DNA from: JBBEAM01 sp040882845
GTDB taxonomy: Bacteria > Pseudomonadota > Alphaproteobacteria > Kiloniellales > DSM-21159
Direction: 5' to 3'
Assembly (NCBI GenBank): GCA_040882845.1
Contig: JBBEAM010000007.1
Span: forward strand, 124,001 to 188,000
Length of the DNA stretch: 64,000 bases
A program made the translations under genes and the position numbers. Every line of letters begins with the position of its first letter. Within the stretch, counting starts at the first letter, position 1. The notes below the pieces were generated by a model. It did not search any database, was not told where the DNA came from, and saw only the letters and a program-made list of their open reading frames with translations. Shown here piece by piece: positions 9,086 through 17,514 of the stretch.

Positions 9086-9172
9086 CGGTCCTATACGACT
9101 ATACATGCGTCGGACCAGGGGGCTCCGCCAGTCAATTCCTGCAAAAGTTGTTCGAGAACTCTTCGGTGGAAA

Positions 9173-9871
9173 TTAGGACGGGACTTCCGCGCCGCCGGCC
9201 CAGAGAGCGCAGCGCTGGATCAGCCGGGCATGCTCGGGCGTCTCCAGGGAAGCCCGGTCATGGCCGAGCGCGTCATAGACGGCGCGGCCGGCGCCGACTT
9301 GCCGGGCCCAGAGCACCGGCTGGTCGGTGCTGTCGCCAGTCTCGGCCCGGGCGGTCAGCAGCGGCATGACGTCCCGGGCGAGAGAGAGCTGGCTGAAAAC
9401 CTCGTCCTCCAGGGAAAATCCCGACAAGTCTTCGGTCAGGGGATGCGACTGCGCCGTTGCCGTCACGCGCACCGGACCGCGCGGCGGATGGAAGGATCGG
9501 CCCCAGCGCCACTGGCCGCCGAGCAGGGCGCGCCACCCTTCCCAGTCGTCGAAGCAGAGCGCGGCGGTGTGCAGGCCGAACAGCCCGCCGCCGCGCTCCA
9601 CATAGTTCGCCAGGTTCCACTGCGTCTCGCGCGGCATGGAGTAGGCCCACTCGGCACGGTAGGGCGCGTACTTGGGATTGCCCTCCATCGGCCAGCGCAG
9701 AGCCATCACCGTCACCAGATCGAAGGAGCCCAGGGCGAGCGCGGCGACCCCGGCATCGATGTCCTCGGTCGCCTCGGACTCGATCCCGACCGAGTCGAGC
9801 AGTGCGATCACCGCTGCGGTGTTGTCGGTGAAATCGTGGCGGATGCCGCCGGTCAGGACGAGGTTACGCAA
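9173..9871 (-). CDS. ThuA-like domain protein
   Basis: 232-residue class I glutamine-amidotransferase-like fold of the ThuA family, found in sugar and polyol catabolism. The core is SFDLVTVMALRW, then YVERGGGLFGLHTAALCFDDWEGWRALLGGQW and HPPRGPVRVTATAQSHPLTEDL, all family landmarks. The start is TTG 9871, two bases after the SDR stop at 9873, so the pair is co-transcribed. The catalytic Cys typical of true amidotransferases is not at the GLHTA position, as usual for ThuA. Reaction unknown in this family. Confidence 0.75.
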   Translation of the reverse strand: MRNLVLTGGIRHDFTDNTAAVIALLDSVGIESEATEDIDAGVAALALGSFDLVTVMALRWPMEGNPKYAPYRAEWAYSMPRETQWNLANYVERGGGLFGLHTAALCFDDWEGWRALLGGQWRWGRSFHPPRGPVRVTATAQSHPLTEDLSGFSLEDEVFSQLSLARDVMPLLTARAETGDSTDQPVLWARQVGAGRAVYDALGHDRASLETPEHARLIQRCALWAGGAEVPS

Positions 9872-9872
9872 T

Positions 9873-10658
9873 TTATTTCTCGGCCTTGCTAGGCGCCTTG
9901 CGCGGCATCTGCTTCTTCAGGCTGAAGGAGACGCCGCCGTCGACCAGGATATGCTGGCCGTGGATGTAGCTCGCCTGGTCGGAGGCCAGGAAAGCCACGG
10001 CATTGGCCACCTCCACGGCCTCGCCGATGCGCCCGGCCGGGACGCTGGCGCCACGCGTCTTCTTCACCTCCGGGTCCCGGTAGATCGGGCTCGACATACC
10101 GGCGTCGATGAAGCCGGGACCGACCGCGTTTACCCGTACGCCCAGCGGGGCGAGCGTCAGGGCGAGCTGTTCGGTCAGCTTGGCGACGGCGGCCTTGCTC
10201 GCCGGATAGGCGCCGGCGTCGGGGCTGGTCGCGACGGCGTTGAGCGAGGTGATGTTGACGATCGCGCCGCTGCCGCGCACCGCCATGCGCCGGCCGACGG
10301 CCTGGGCCATCAGAAAGGTGCCGACCAGATTGACGTCGAGCACCTTGCGGAAGTCGGCGAGGCTGTGCTCCAGAAGATCGCCGAAGCGCACGATCCCGGC
10401 ATTGTTGACCAGCACGTCGGGGCAGGCCCCGAAGTCGCGCTCGATGCTGTCGAGCAAAGCGCCGACCGCGACCTCGTCGGTCACATCGCAGCCGTAACCG
10501 CGCCCGCCGGCGATGCCGGCGGCCGCCTTTTCCGCGCCGGCGGCATCGATATCGACCACCGCGACGGCCAGGCCGTCCTCGGCCAGGCGCCGCGCGATGG
10601 CAAGGCCAAGCCCCCCGGCGGCGCCGGTGACCAGGGCGGTTTTCTGCGGTTCGTTCAT
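9873..10658 (-). CDS. SDR-family NAD(P)-dependent oxidoreductase
   Basis: Classical short-chain dehydrogenase, 261 residues. TGAAGGLGLAIARRL is the cofactor-binding glycine motif, NNAGIVRFGD the stabilising NNAG, ITSLNAVATSPDAGAYPASKAA holds the catalytic Ser, Tyr and Lys, and GPGFIDAGM follows. It ends in a lysine/proline-rich tail after VDGGVSFSL, longer than usual. It is followed immediately by the ThuA gene and preceded by a thiol-dioxygenase-like cupin, all on the minus strand with gaps under 10 bp, so this is a three-gene operon. Substrate unknown. Confidence 0.88.
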   Translation of the reverse strand: MNEPQKTALVTGAAGGLGLAIARRLAEDGLAVAVVDIDAAGAEKAAAGIAGGRGYGCDVTDEVAVGALLDSIERDFGACPDVLVNNAGIVRFGDLLEHSLADFRKVLDVNLVGTFLMAQAVGRRMAVRGSGAIVNITSLNAVATSPDAGAYPASKAAVAKLTEQLALTLAPLGVRVNAVGPGFIDAGMSSPIYRDPEVKKTRGASVPAGRIGEAVEVANAVAFLASDQASYIHGQHILVDGGVSFSLKKQMPRKAPSKAEK

Positions 10659-10666
10659 TTCGCTTC

Positions 10667-11218
10667 CTATCGCGGGTTGTTCGGCGTCTTGACCACGTAG
10701 GTCTTGGCCTCGGGCTGGAAGTACAGCCGCTCGGGTTTGTAGGTTCCGTTGACGACGGTGATTCCGAGCGTGCCTTCCTCCAGCGCCTGGAAGCTGTGGA
10801 TGTCGGCCGGCGGCGCGACGATGGCGAGGTCGCCCGGCCCCATCACGCCTTCCTCCACCGTCTCGAGTTCGGCGAAGCCTTCCTTGCTGCCGTCGTCGGC
10901 GCGGCGATAGACGCTGTGGCGCACCTTGCCGCGATAGACGCAGAAGCCTTCCCAGACGCCGTGGTCGTGCGGCGGCACCGCGCGGTCGTGGGGCACCTCG
11001 AACAGCAGGATCGAGAGTTCGCCGTCGAAATAGAGATAGCTTGAGAAGGCGACGTTGTTGCCCTGGCGCGGGACGCCGAGGTCGCGCAGGTCGTCTCGTT
11101 TGGCAAGCTTGGCAAGCGGTTCCCTGAGGGCGGAAATCAAGGCATCCCTATTGCCGCCATGGGTTTTCACGGCGGCGATGATCGCCTGCGCGCAGTCCCG
11201 TACCGTCATCTCCGTCAT
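10667..11218 (-). CDS. Cysteine dioxygenase-like cupin
   Basis: 183 residues. One cupin barrel with VPPHDHGVWEGFCVYRGKV (His84, His86) and a third His at residue 141 in PPADIHSF, the three-histidine iron arrangement of thiol dioxygenases such as cysteine dioxygenase or 3-mercaptopropionate dioxygenase. The predicted reaction is oxidation of a thiol to a sulfinate. An upstream ATG at 11245 is in frame, but AGAGGAG sits at a good distance from 11218. First gene of the operon with the SDR and ThuA genes, and divergent from the amidohydrolase at 11422 across a 203-bp gap. The actual thiol is unknown. Confidence 0.7.
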   Translation of the reverse strand: MTEMTVRDCAQAIIAAVKTHGGNRDALISALREPLAKLAKRDDLRDLGVPRQGNNVAFSSYLYFDGELSILLFEVPHDRAVPPHDHGVWEGFCVYRGKVRHSVYRRADDGSKEGFAELETVEEGVMGPGDLAIVAPPADIHSFQALEEGTLGITVVNGTYKPERLYFQPEAKTYVVKTPNNPR

Positions 11219-11421
11219 AGCGAAATCTGCTCCTCTTTCTGCCAAGCGCGCTTGACAGCGCGGCCTGCCTTGGACAGTGATGCTGCCCTTGTTGGCGGGG
11301 TGAAGCCGTCTCGTCGGTACCGCTTTCGCTGGCGCCGGACGCAGGAAACGACCACCTCTGCCGTGCGCCGTCTATCACGGACCGGCGCCCGATGGACTGT
11401 CAAGAAAGGCTGGGAGAGGCG

Positions 11422-12420
11422 ATGAGTGGAATAGTATCGGCTGCAGTGATCGACGTGCACGCGCATGTTCGTCTGAACTCCACGACCGGCGCGGCGGGGC
11501 GCCACGGCCCCGAGTTCGGCGAGGATGCCGACGGCACGCCCTGGTACCGGGTCGGCAACTACAAGCTGGTCGGGGTGCGCCACAAGGCCAGCCCCTTCAC
11601 CGATCCCGCGCTGCGCATTGCCCGCATGGACAAGGACGGCATCGACTTCCAGGTGCTCTCGCCGAGTCCGCTGACCTACTTCCATCATATCGACACGGCC
11701 GAGGCGGTTGCCTTCTGCCAAAAGCACAACGATGCCTGTGCCGAACTGGTGCGTGCCCATCCCGACCGCCTGGGCGGTCTCGCCGCCCTGCCGATGCAGG
11801 ATCCCATCGCGGCGCGCGACGAGCTGCAACGCGCGGTCGGCGAGCTGGGCCTTTGGGGCGCGGCCACCGGAACAGAGTTCGCCGAGCCGCTGCACAGCGA
11901 GGCCCTCGATCCGCTCTACGAGGCCTTCGTCGCGCTCGACGTGCCGCTGTTCCTGCACCCCGCCCCCTCGGGCATCGACGGCCCGCCGGGCGATCCCAAC
12001 CTGAAGCGCTTCGATCTCGACGTGATCATCGGCTTCGCGGCGCAGGAATCCATCGCTGTGGCGACGCTGATCTTCGGCGGCGTGCTCGACCGTCATCCCG
12101 CTCTCGACATCTGGATCAGCCACGGCGGCGGCGGCACGCCGATGCTGGCTGGACGCCTGGCCCAGGCGGCGCAGCGGCGCCCTTGGGCGAGCGAGGCGAT
12201 CAAGAAGGACGGCGCCTTCGAGGAGGCGCTGACCAAGCTGTGGTACGACGCCCATGTCACCGATCCCTCGGCGCTGGCCTTGCTGCGCAAGTGGGTCGGC
12301 GACGACCGCATCGTCTATGGCACAAACTTCGCCGGCTGGGACCAGCCGGAGGAGGGGCATCACGGCGAGATCGCCCCGGCCTGGGCCGACAACGCGCGGC
12401 GGCTGCTGCGCCAGACCTAG
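11422..12420 (+). CDS. ACMSD-like amidohydrolase (amidohydrolase 2 family)
   Basis: 332-residue metal-dependent TIM-barrel protein. Metal ligands visible: VIDVHAHVR (His13, His15), LFLHPAPSG and WISHGGGGTPML. Relatives decarboxylate (aminocarboxymuconate-semialdehyde, gamma-resorcylate, iso-orotate) or hydrolyse lactones. The C-terminal strand reads VYGTNFAGWD, with Asn302 where ACMSD has the metal/catalytic Asp and an Asp five residues on. I chose ATG 11422 with GGGAGAG before it rather than the in-frame ATG at 11392. It converges on the SDR at 12423, two bases away. The likely role is decarboxylation or hydrolysis of an aromatic-derived acid, which is inference. Confidence 0.8.
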   Translation: MSGIVSAAVIDVHAHVRLNSTTGAAGRHGPEFGEDADGTPWYRVGNYKLVGVRHKASPFTDPALRIARMDKDGIDFQVLSPSPLTYFHHIDTAEAVAFCQKHNDACAELVRAHPDRLGGLAALPMQDPIAARDELQRAVGELGLWGAATGTEFAEPLHSEALDPLYEAFVALDVPLFLHPAPSGIDGPPGDPNLKRFDLDVIIGFAAQESIAVATLIFGGVLDRHPALDIWISHGGGGTPMLAGRLAQAAQRRPWASEAIKKDGAFEEALTKLWYDAHVTDPSALALLRKWVGDDRIVYGTNFAGWDQPEEGHHGEIAPAWADNARRLLRQT

Positions 12421-12422
12421 GC

Positions 12423-13208
12423 TCATTCGCCTTCTCCTGGTGCTGGACGCACACCGCCGAACTGCGACCAGGTCGAGGCGACCTGCCAGCCGGCATCGAC
12501 CACCAGATTGACGCCGGTGATCGCCGAGGCGCGCTCGGAAGCCAGGAATTCGATGGCCTCGGCGACCTCGCTGGGCTGCACGATCCGGCCCAGCGCCGTG
12601 AAGTCGCCGGGGTCGGCTGCGTAACGCTTGGTCTTCAGGCGCTCGGCGACGCGCGGCACCAGGGTCGAGCCCGGCGAGACGCAGTTGACCCGTATGCCGC
12701 TGCGGCCCCACTCACCGGCAAGGTTCTTGGTCAGATGCACCACGCCCGCCTTGCTGGTCCCGTAGGCCTCGGCCGGCATGGAGCCGAGCGCGGCGATCGA
12801 GGCGATGTTGACGATGCTGCCGCGCCGCCGCGCCAGCATCGCCTTGCCGAAGATCCGATTGGCCAGAAAAGTGCCGGTCAGGTTGGTCCGCAGAATGCGC
12901 TCCCAGACTTCGGTTTCCAGCTCTTCGCTGGGCACGATGTCCTGAAACATCGCGGCGGCCACGACCAGCGCGTCGACCGGACCCAGTTCCTTCTCGATCC
13001 GCTCCGAGAGCTGCTGCAGGGAGGCCTCCTCCGTAATATCGACATTGTAGCCGCTGCCGCCTAGGTCCTCCGCGACCCGCGCCGCCGCGTCGCCGTCTCT
13101 GTCGGCGACCGCGGTCCGCCAGCCGCGCGCCTGCATCAACCGCGCCGTCGCCTCGCCGATGCCGTTGCCGCCGCCGATTAAGACGGCCAGGGGCGCCGCG
13201 CCGTTCAT
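12423..13208 (-). CDS. SDR-family oxidoreductase
   Basis: 261 residues. LIGGGNGIGEATARLM is a variant cofactor motif (classical TGGxxGIG). VVAAAMFQDI sits where NNAG is usual, an atypical substitution. IASIAALGSMPAEAYGTSKAG gives the Ser-Tyr-Lys catalytic triad. It ends with the VNLVVDAGWQVAST block. Single gene, convergent with the amidohydrolase and divergent from the TIM-barrel isomerase gene at 13291, an 82-bp gap. Substrate unknown, probably a ring or chain alcohol of the local pathway. Confidence 0.85.
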   Translation of the reverse strand: MNGAAPLAVLIGGGNGIGEATARLMQARGWRTAVADRDGDAAARVAEDLGGSGYNVDITEEASLQQLSERIEKELGPVDALVVAAAMFQDIVPSEELETEVWERILRTNLTGTFLANRIFGKAMLARRRGSIVNIASIAALGSMPAEAYGTSKAGVVHLTKNLAGEWGRSGIRVNCVSPGSTLVPRVAERLKTKRYAADPGDFTALGRIVQPSEVAEAIEFLASERASAITGVNLVVDAGWQVASTWSQFGGVRPAPGEGE

Positions 13209-13290
13209 GCTTTCTCTCCCACTCGCCGCGGCCAGGTGATACCGTCCCGGCCGCCGCGCGCACCCCTCTCCCCGAGCAAGTAGGACAGCG

Positions 13291-14130
13291 ATGCCCGATC
13301 GTCCACGCCGCAGTTTCGAAGCCTGGCCACTTTCACTCTCCTACTACACCGTGCCCGAGCTCGACGCCGTCGAGGCGGTCCAGGTTGCCGCCGACTGCGG
13401 CTGCGCCCATATCGGGTTGCGCTTGCTCGGCGGGCAGCCGGGCGGCAGCGAGATGCCGCTGATGACGCAGCCGGAGCTGCGCCGCGAACTGAAAACCGCG
13501 ATGCGGGAGCGGCAGATTTCGGCGCTTGATGCCAACACAGCGCGTCTGATCCCGGAAAGCGATGTCGCGGCCTTTGCGCCCTTTCTCGATGTCGCCGCCG
13601 AGCTCGGCGCGAAGCATGTCCTGACCACCCTGGACGACCCGGACGATAACCGCGCCCTCGACAACTTCACCGCGCTCTGCGAAGCGGCGGCGGGCCGAAG
13701 CCTGACCATCGACGTGGAATTCGTGCCTTGGCTCAGCGTGCATGACCTGGTCTCCGCCGCCGCGCTGCTTCGCCGCTGCGGCCATCCGGCGGCGGGCATC
13801 GCGCTGGATGCGCTGCACTTCTATCGCTCCGGCGGTAGCCTGGAGGACCTCGTCACGCTTCCCCTGGAGTGGTTTCGCTATCTGCAACTCTGCGACGCTC
13901 CGCGCCTGGAGGCCGCGCCCAGCCGCGACGCGTTGATCCATGAGGCGGTCAAGGAGCGTCTGCTGCCGGGCGAGGGCGCGATCGATCTCGCCGGCCTGCT
14001 GCGGGCCTTCCCCGCGCCGCTGCCCCTGGCGCTGGAGGTTCCCCAGACGGAACTGTCGGCGCGGCTCGACGCGCGGGGACGCGTCTTGCGGGCGGCGCGG
14101 GCGACGCAGGCTGTGCTCGAAGGCATCTAA
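13291..14130 (+). CDS. Sugar phosphate isomerase/epimerase-like TIM-barrel protein
   Basis: 279 residues of the xylose-isomerase-like AP-endonuclease-2 fold. The barrel is seen in LSYYTVPELDAVEAVQVAADCGC, HVLTTLDDPDDN, TIDVEFVPWLSVHDL, AGIALDALHFYRSGG, YLQLCDAPRLEA and LALEVPQTE. The metal-binding Glu/Asp/His at strand ends are kept (EFVPW, LDALHF, LEVPQ). Known relatives isomerise sugars, cleave inosose or dehydrate. The sequence converges on the dioxygenase at 14142. I cannot name the substrate. Confidence 0.7.
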   Translation: MPDRPRRSFEAWPLSLSYYTVPELDAVEAVQVAADCGCAHIGLRLLGGQPGGSEMPLMTQPELRRELKTAMRERQISALDANTARLIPESDVAAFAPFLDVAAELGAKHVLTTLDDPDDNRALDNFTALCEAAAGRSLTIDVEFVPWLSVHDLVSAAALLRRCGHPAAGIALDALHFYRSGGSLEDLVTLPLEWFRYLQLCDAPRLEAAPSRDALIHEAVKERLLPGEGAIDLAGLLRAFPAPLPLALEVPQTELSARLDARGRVLRAARATQAVLEGI

Positions 14131-14141
14131 AGCCGGACGCG

Positions 14142-15032
14142 CTAGGCGCGCGCCGCGGCGCCGGCGTCCTGCACGCAGACCCGCTTCATCACCCGGCGCT
14201 CATGCGCCATGCCGTAGTTGGCGACGCCGCGGTGCATCAGGCAGCGGTTGTCCCAGATCATCACGTCGCCGGGCCGCCAGACGTGAGAATAGACGAAGGT
14301 CGGCTGGGTGGATTGTTCCTGCAGCCGCGCCAGGCGCCAGCGCCCCTCCTCCACCGGCAGCCCCTCGATGTGCGAGGCGTACATGCCGATGTAGAGGCAG
14401 GGCTGGCCGGTCTCGGGATGGGGCCGCACCAGGGGGTGGGAAACCGGCGGCGCGGCGCGCTTCTGCGCTTCGCTCGGGGGAGGGTTGTCCAGGCTTTCGC
14501 GCATGAACTCCAGGCTGTGCACGGCACGCAGGCCATCGATCTTCTGCTTGATGACGTCGGGCAGCGCGGCATAGGCGAGACCCATGTGCGCGAGTTGGGT
14601 ATCGCCGCCGGAGGCCGGCAGCTCGACCGGATGCAGCATGGTCGCGAGCGACGGCGTAGCGAGATAGGACTTGTCGCTGTGCCAGAAGTAGTTGGTGTTG
14701 ATGTAGGGGCGGGCCGAGGGTCTGCCCTCGGCATCGAAATTGGTGATGGTGTGCACCGCGCTCATCACCTCGCCGTCGTTGTTCTCGATCAGGTGCTTCT
14801 CGAGCGGTCCGAAGAGTCCGCCGAAAGCGGCGAGGTTGTCGTCCCCGATCTGCTGATCCCGGAACACCAAAGCCCCGTGCTTCAGGAAAGCCGCGCCGAT
14901 CGTTGCAACAAGCTCGGCGCTCCGCGGCGCCGCAAGATCGATCGAGCGGGTCTCTGCTCCGAAGGGGGCGGGCAGGGCAGTGAACAGACTGTCTGCCTCG
15001 GCCTCGCCATCGACCGCGAGCTGTTTCGTCAT
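14142..15032 (-). CDS. TauD/TfdA-family Fe(II)/2-oxoglutarate dioxygenase
   Basis: 296 residues. FWHSDKSY gives the iron-binding His118 and Asp120, MIWDNRCLMHRGVANY the distal His, and HERRVMKRVCV the Arg that holds 2-oxoglutarate. TauD and TfdA hydroxylate the carbon beside a heteroatom in taurine, other sulfonates or aryloxyacids and so release the sulfite or phenol. The gene reads away from an ABC importer of the NitT/TauT type across a 550-bp gap that contains a shared operator at 15133-15158. Uptake plus oxidative cleavage of the same small organic ion is a reasonable reading but not shown. Confidence 0.85.
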   Translation of the reverse strand: MTKQLAVDGEAEADSLFTALPAPFGAETRSIDLAAPRSAELVATIGAAFLKHGALVFRDQQIGDDNLAAFGGLFGPLEKHLIENNDGEVMSAVHTITNFDAEGRPSARPYINTNYFWHSDKSYLATPSLATMLHPVELPASGGDTQLAHMGLAYAALPDVIKQKIDGLRAVHSLEFMRESLDNPPPSEAQKRAAPPVSHPLVRPHPETGQPCLYIGMYASHIEGLPVEEGRWRLARLQEQSTQPTFVYSHVWRPGDVMIWDNRCLMHRGVANYGMAHERRVMKRVCVQDAGAAARA

Positions 15033-15582
15033 TCTGCCTCATTCTCCCGGAAAGCGTTGCGATCCCGGAAAGAGGGCGTCGCAGAGCGTGTTTCCATCGC
15101 AAAGTGCGGGCGGGAAGCCCCCCGAACAATAATTGACATTGTGATAGTTTAGAGCATAAATATGATGCAAAGGCAATTCGCAACCCGCCGCCGCAAGGCA
15201 AGGGGCAGAGAGATCATGGGGTCTAAAACAGGATGAGCGTTGCCGCCGCACCCGAGTCCCATGAGCTTCGGCTTAGCGGGGGCGGACACTCGGCGTGGCT
15301 TGACGCTTATCGCTTACCGCTGCGGCAAAGCTTTGCCTGCGCGACTATTCAGCAACGAAATTTTTCCGGCCGGACGGGCCGGAAGCAAGGAACGGGCAAA
15401 GACCATTCCACAGAGGATGGCCGGATCTCGTGGCGCATCGGATTCGGGCCTGGGTCCGGCGGTCCGGTCGCGCTTTCAGATGGGCGAATGAGAGGCCACT
15501 CCACGAAAGTGGCCTGACCTGGGCCTAGAACGAAGCGGCCGCCGCCGAAGAGCGGCTGGCCAATTAGGGAGGAAAGGGACAG
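15033..15582. other. 550-bp non-coding region between dioxygenase and ABC importer
   Basis: No convincing gene on either strand. It holds the promoter/operator at 15133-15158, a perfect 14-bp palindrome GGCAAAGCTTTGCC at 15324-15337, a hairpin TTCCGGCC/GGCCGGAA at 15364-15384 and a hairpin AGGCCACT/AGTGGCCT at 15493-15515. If the operator promoter drives the importer, its mRNA has a leader of about 420 bases. I could not match the leader to a TPP or other riboswitch class I know. Confidence 0.6.
15133..15158 (+). promoter_or_regulatory. Shared promoter-operator, copy A
   Basis: TTGACA at 15133-15138, one base, then TGTGA at 15140-15144, nine bases, GCATA at 15154-15158. A -10-like CATAAA at 15155-15160 gives 16-bp spacing. 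The dyad fills the spacer between -35 and -10. It lies between the divergent dioxygenase and ABC importer genes. The dyad is imperfect here. Confidence 0.65.
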
Positions 15583-16566
15583 ATGTTTAAGATTTCCAAA
15601 TTACGCGCGCTGCTTGGCGCAACCGCCATGCTGGCGGCGGCGGGGACGGCCACTTCGGCGGATGCCGATAGCATCGTCGCCTCGCACTACGGCTTCCTGC
15701 TGAACACCGCGCCGATTGCCGTGGCCATCGAGCTCGGCGAGTTCGAAAAGCGCGGTATCGTCATCGACGAGGTGATCTCCTCGGCCGGCGGCGGCACCAC
15801 GATGCGCAACCAGATCGCTTCGGGCACCGGCTACGGCGTGGTCAGCACCGCGGCTGCACTGGCCGCCTTCAACGAAGGCCACGATATCAAGATCGTCAGC
15901 GCCAACATCATGACTCTGGAGGATCTCTTCTGGGTCTCGATGCCCGATAAGGGGATCAATTCCATTCAGGATCTGCGCGGCAAGAAGATCGCCTATACCA
16001 GCCCGCGCTCGACCAGCGAGACCGTGCTGAAGGCGGCGGTCGCCGCGGCCGGCATTCCCGAGGATGAGATCGAGCTGGTGTCCCTCGGCAAGATCGGTGC
16101 CGGCCTCGCCGCGCTGGAGCGTGACGACGTGCAGGCGGCTCTGATCCTGGAGCCGATCTATAGCGAGCGCAAAGACAAGTACGTGATCGCCTTCGATCTT
16201 TCGAACGTTCCCCGCATGACCCAGACGGTCGGCGTCACCACCGCGGAATTTGCCGAGCAGGAGCCGGAGAAGCTACGGGCCATCATCGAAGCGCGCCGCG
16301 TCGCCGTCGACTACATCTACGAGCATCCCGTGGAGGCCGCCAAGCTGATCGCCAAGGCCTATGGTGAGAAGCTCAGTGAGGAGATCGCGATCAGCGCCGT
16401 CCAGCGCATGGTCGAGATCGACTACTGGGGCCGCGGCGGTTTCGACATGCCCGGCATGGAAGCCATGCTCGAGGGTCTGCGCAGTCAGGGCGCCTGGGAG
16501 GGACCGATCGACTGGAACGCCGTGATCGACGAATCCTTTCTGCCTGAAGACCTGCAATCGAAGTAA
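15583..16566 (+). CDS. NitT/TauT-type ABC transporter substrate-binding protein
   Basis: 327 residues. Residues 1-28 form a Sec signal peptide (basic start, hydrophobic core, alanine-rich cut region ending near TSADADS). The mature part is a type II periplasmic binding protein of the SsuA/THI5-like family: FLLNTAPIAVAIELGEFEKRGI, GTGYGVVSTAAALAAFNEGHDI and LRGKKIAYTSPRSTSETVLK. GGAGGAAAGG precedes the ATG. First gene of an importer operon with ATPase and permease downstream. Relatives bind nitrate, taurine, sulfonates, pyrimidines or aromatic acids. The ligand is unknown. Confidence 0.88.
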   Translation: MFKISKLRALLGATAMLAAAGTATSADADSIVASHYGFLLNTAPIAVAIELGEFEKRGIVIDEVISSAGGGTTMRNQIASGTGYGVVSTAAALAAFNEGHDIKIVSANIMTLEDLFWVSMPDKGINSIQDLRGKKIAYTSPRSTSETVLKAAVAAAGIPEDEIELVSLGKIGAGLAALERDDVQAALILEPIYSERKDKYVIAFDLSNVPRMTQTVGVTTAEFAEQEPEKLRAIIEARRVAVDYIYEHPVEAAKLIAKAYGEKLSEEIAISAVQRMVEIDYWGRGGFDMPGMEAMLEGLRSQGAWEGPIDWNAVIDESFLPEDLQSK

Positions 16567-16583
16567 CGCTGTAAGCCTGAGCG

Positions 16584-16617
16584 GCGGGGAGGCGGCCAAG
16601 TCATGCCGCCTCCCCGC
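16584..16617 (+). promoter_or_regulatory. 13-bp perfect stem-loop between binding-protein and ATPase genes
   Basis: GCGGGGAGGCGGC at 16584-16596 pairs exactly with 16605-16617 around an eight-base loop. No T-run follows. Such intercistronic stems usually protect the 3' end of the binding-protein mRNA, giving more binding protein than ATPase. That role is inferred from position. Confidence 0.6.
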
Positions 16618-16692
16618 AAGCGTTCTAGCTATTGCATTTGAGCCGCAGCCAGAGCCAGTGCGCGGCGATTCCACCAGAGCTTGGGGAAGACC

Positions 16693-17514
16693 ATGAAGAC
16701 CAAACTTGCCAGCTATCAGCAGGCCCAAGAGTCCCCCGTCGCCGTCTCGGTGAGTGGCGTCGAACATGTCTATGGCGAGACGGTGCATGCGCTGGATCCG
16801 ATAGATATCGAACTGCGCAAGGGCGAGTTCTTCACCACCATCGGCCCCTCCGGCTGCGGCAAGACCACCCTGATGGACATCGTCGCAGGGTTGATCGAGC
16901 CGACCAAGGGCGAGGTGACCTTCGAAGGCAAGCCGGTGCGCGGCAGCGTTCCCGAAGGGGTCGGCATCGTCTTCCAGGACGACGCCTCCTTCCCCTGGCT
17001 GACGGTCTGGGACAACATCGCTTTCGGCCTGCGGCGCAAGGGCGCGGATAGCGCGGATATCAAGCACCGCGTCGACTTCGCCATCGAGTTCATGGGGCTC
17101 AAGGGCTTCGCCGACGCACGGCCGTCGCAACTCTCCGGCGGCATGCGCCAGCGCGTCTGCATCGCCCGCACCTTCGTCATGGAGCCGCGGCTGATCCTGC
17201 TCGACGAGCCCTTCGGCGCGCTCGATCAGCAGACCCGCTTCCTGATGGGCGACGAGCTGCTGCGGCTGTGGCGCGAGACCGGTGCGACGGTGCTGCTGAT
17301 CACCCATTCCCTGGACGAGGCCACACTGCTGTCGGACCGCATCGGCATCATGTCCTCGCGCCCCGGAAAGTTCATCGAGATCGTCGAGACCGGCTGGCCC
17401 GCCGACCGCGACAGCCACCTCGTCTCCAACCCGGAATTCGGCAAGGTGACGACCCATCTTTGGGAGAGCCTGCGCGGCGAGTCCCTGAAGGCCATGGGTG
17501 AATCCTCGAAATGA
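16693..17514 (+). CDS. NitT/TauT-type ABC transporter ATP-binding protein
   Basis: 273 residues. Walker A GPSGCGKTTL, Q-loop FQDDASFPWLTVWDN, signature LSGGMRQRVCIART, Walker B LILLDEPFGALD and switch His in LLITHSLDEA are all intact. It energises import by the permease encoded next. I chose ATG 16693 (GGGGAAGA just before) over TTG 16681. The stop overlaps the permease start (ATGA at 17511-17514), showing translational coupling. Confidence 0.93.
   Translation: MKTKLASYQQAQESPVAVSVSGVEHVYGETVHALDPIDIELRKGEFFTTIGPSGCGKTTLMDIVAGLIEPTKGEVTFEGKPVRGSVPEGVGIVFQDDASFPWLTVWDNIAFGLRRKGADSADIKHRVDFAIEFMGLKGFADARPSQLSGGMRQRVCIARTFVMEPRLILLDEPFGALDQQTRFLMGDELLRLWRETGATVLLITHSLDEATLLSDRIGIMSSRPGKFIEIVETGWPADRDSHLVSNPEFGKVTTHLWESLRGESLKAMGESSK

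Noticed and set aside
11252..11403. TTGACA at 11252 and TGTCAA at 11398 as a divergent promoter pair of the shared regulon
   Set aside because: Neither is followed by the TRYGA-N9-TCRYA dyad and no good -10 stands at 16-18 bases.
15364..15384. TTCCGGCC hairpin as an intrinsic terminator
   Set aside because: The T-run lies before the stem, not after it, on the plus strand, and the minus-strand tail is A-rich.
15233..15517. Two small open frames in the gap before the ABC importer
   Set aside because: Overlapping frames, no ribosome site, no recognisable pattern, and they cross hairpins; high GC gives such frames by chance.
15139..15582. TPP riboswitch before a THI5-like binding protein
   Set aside because: The conserved CUGAGA and ACCUGAUCUGG-type elements are absent.
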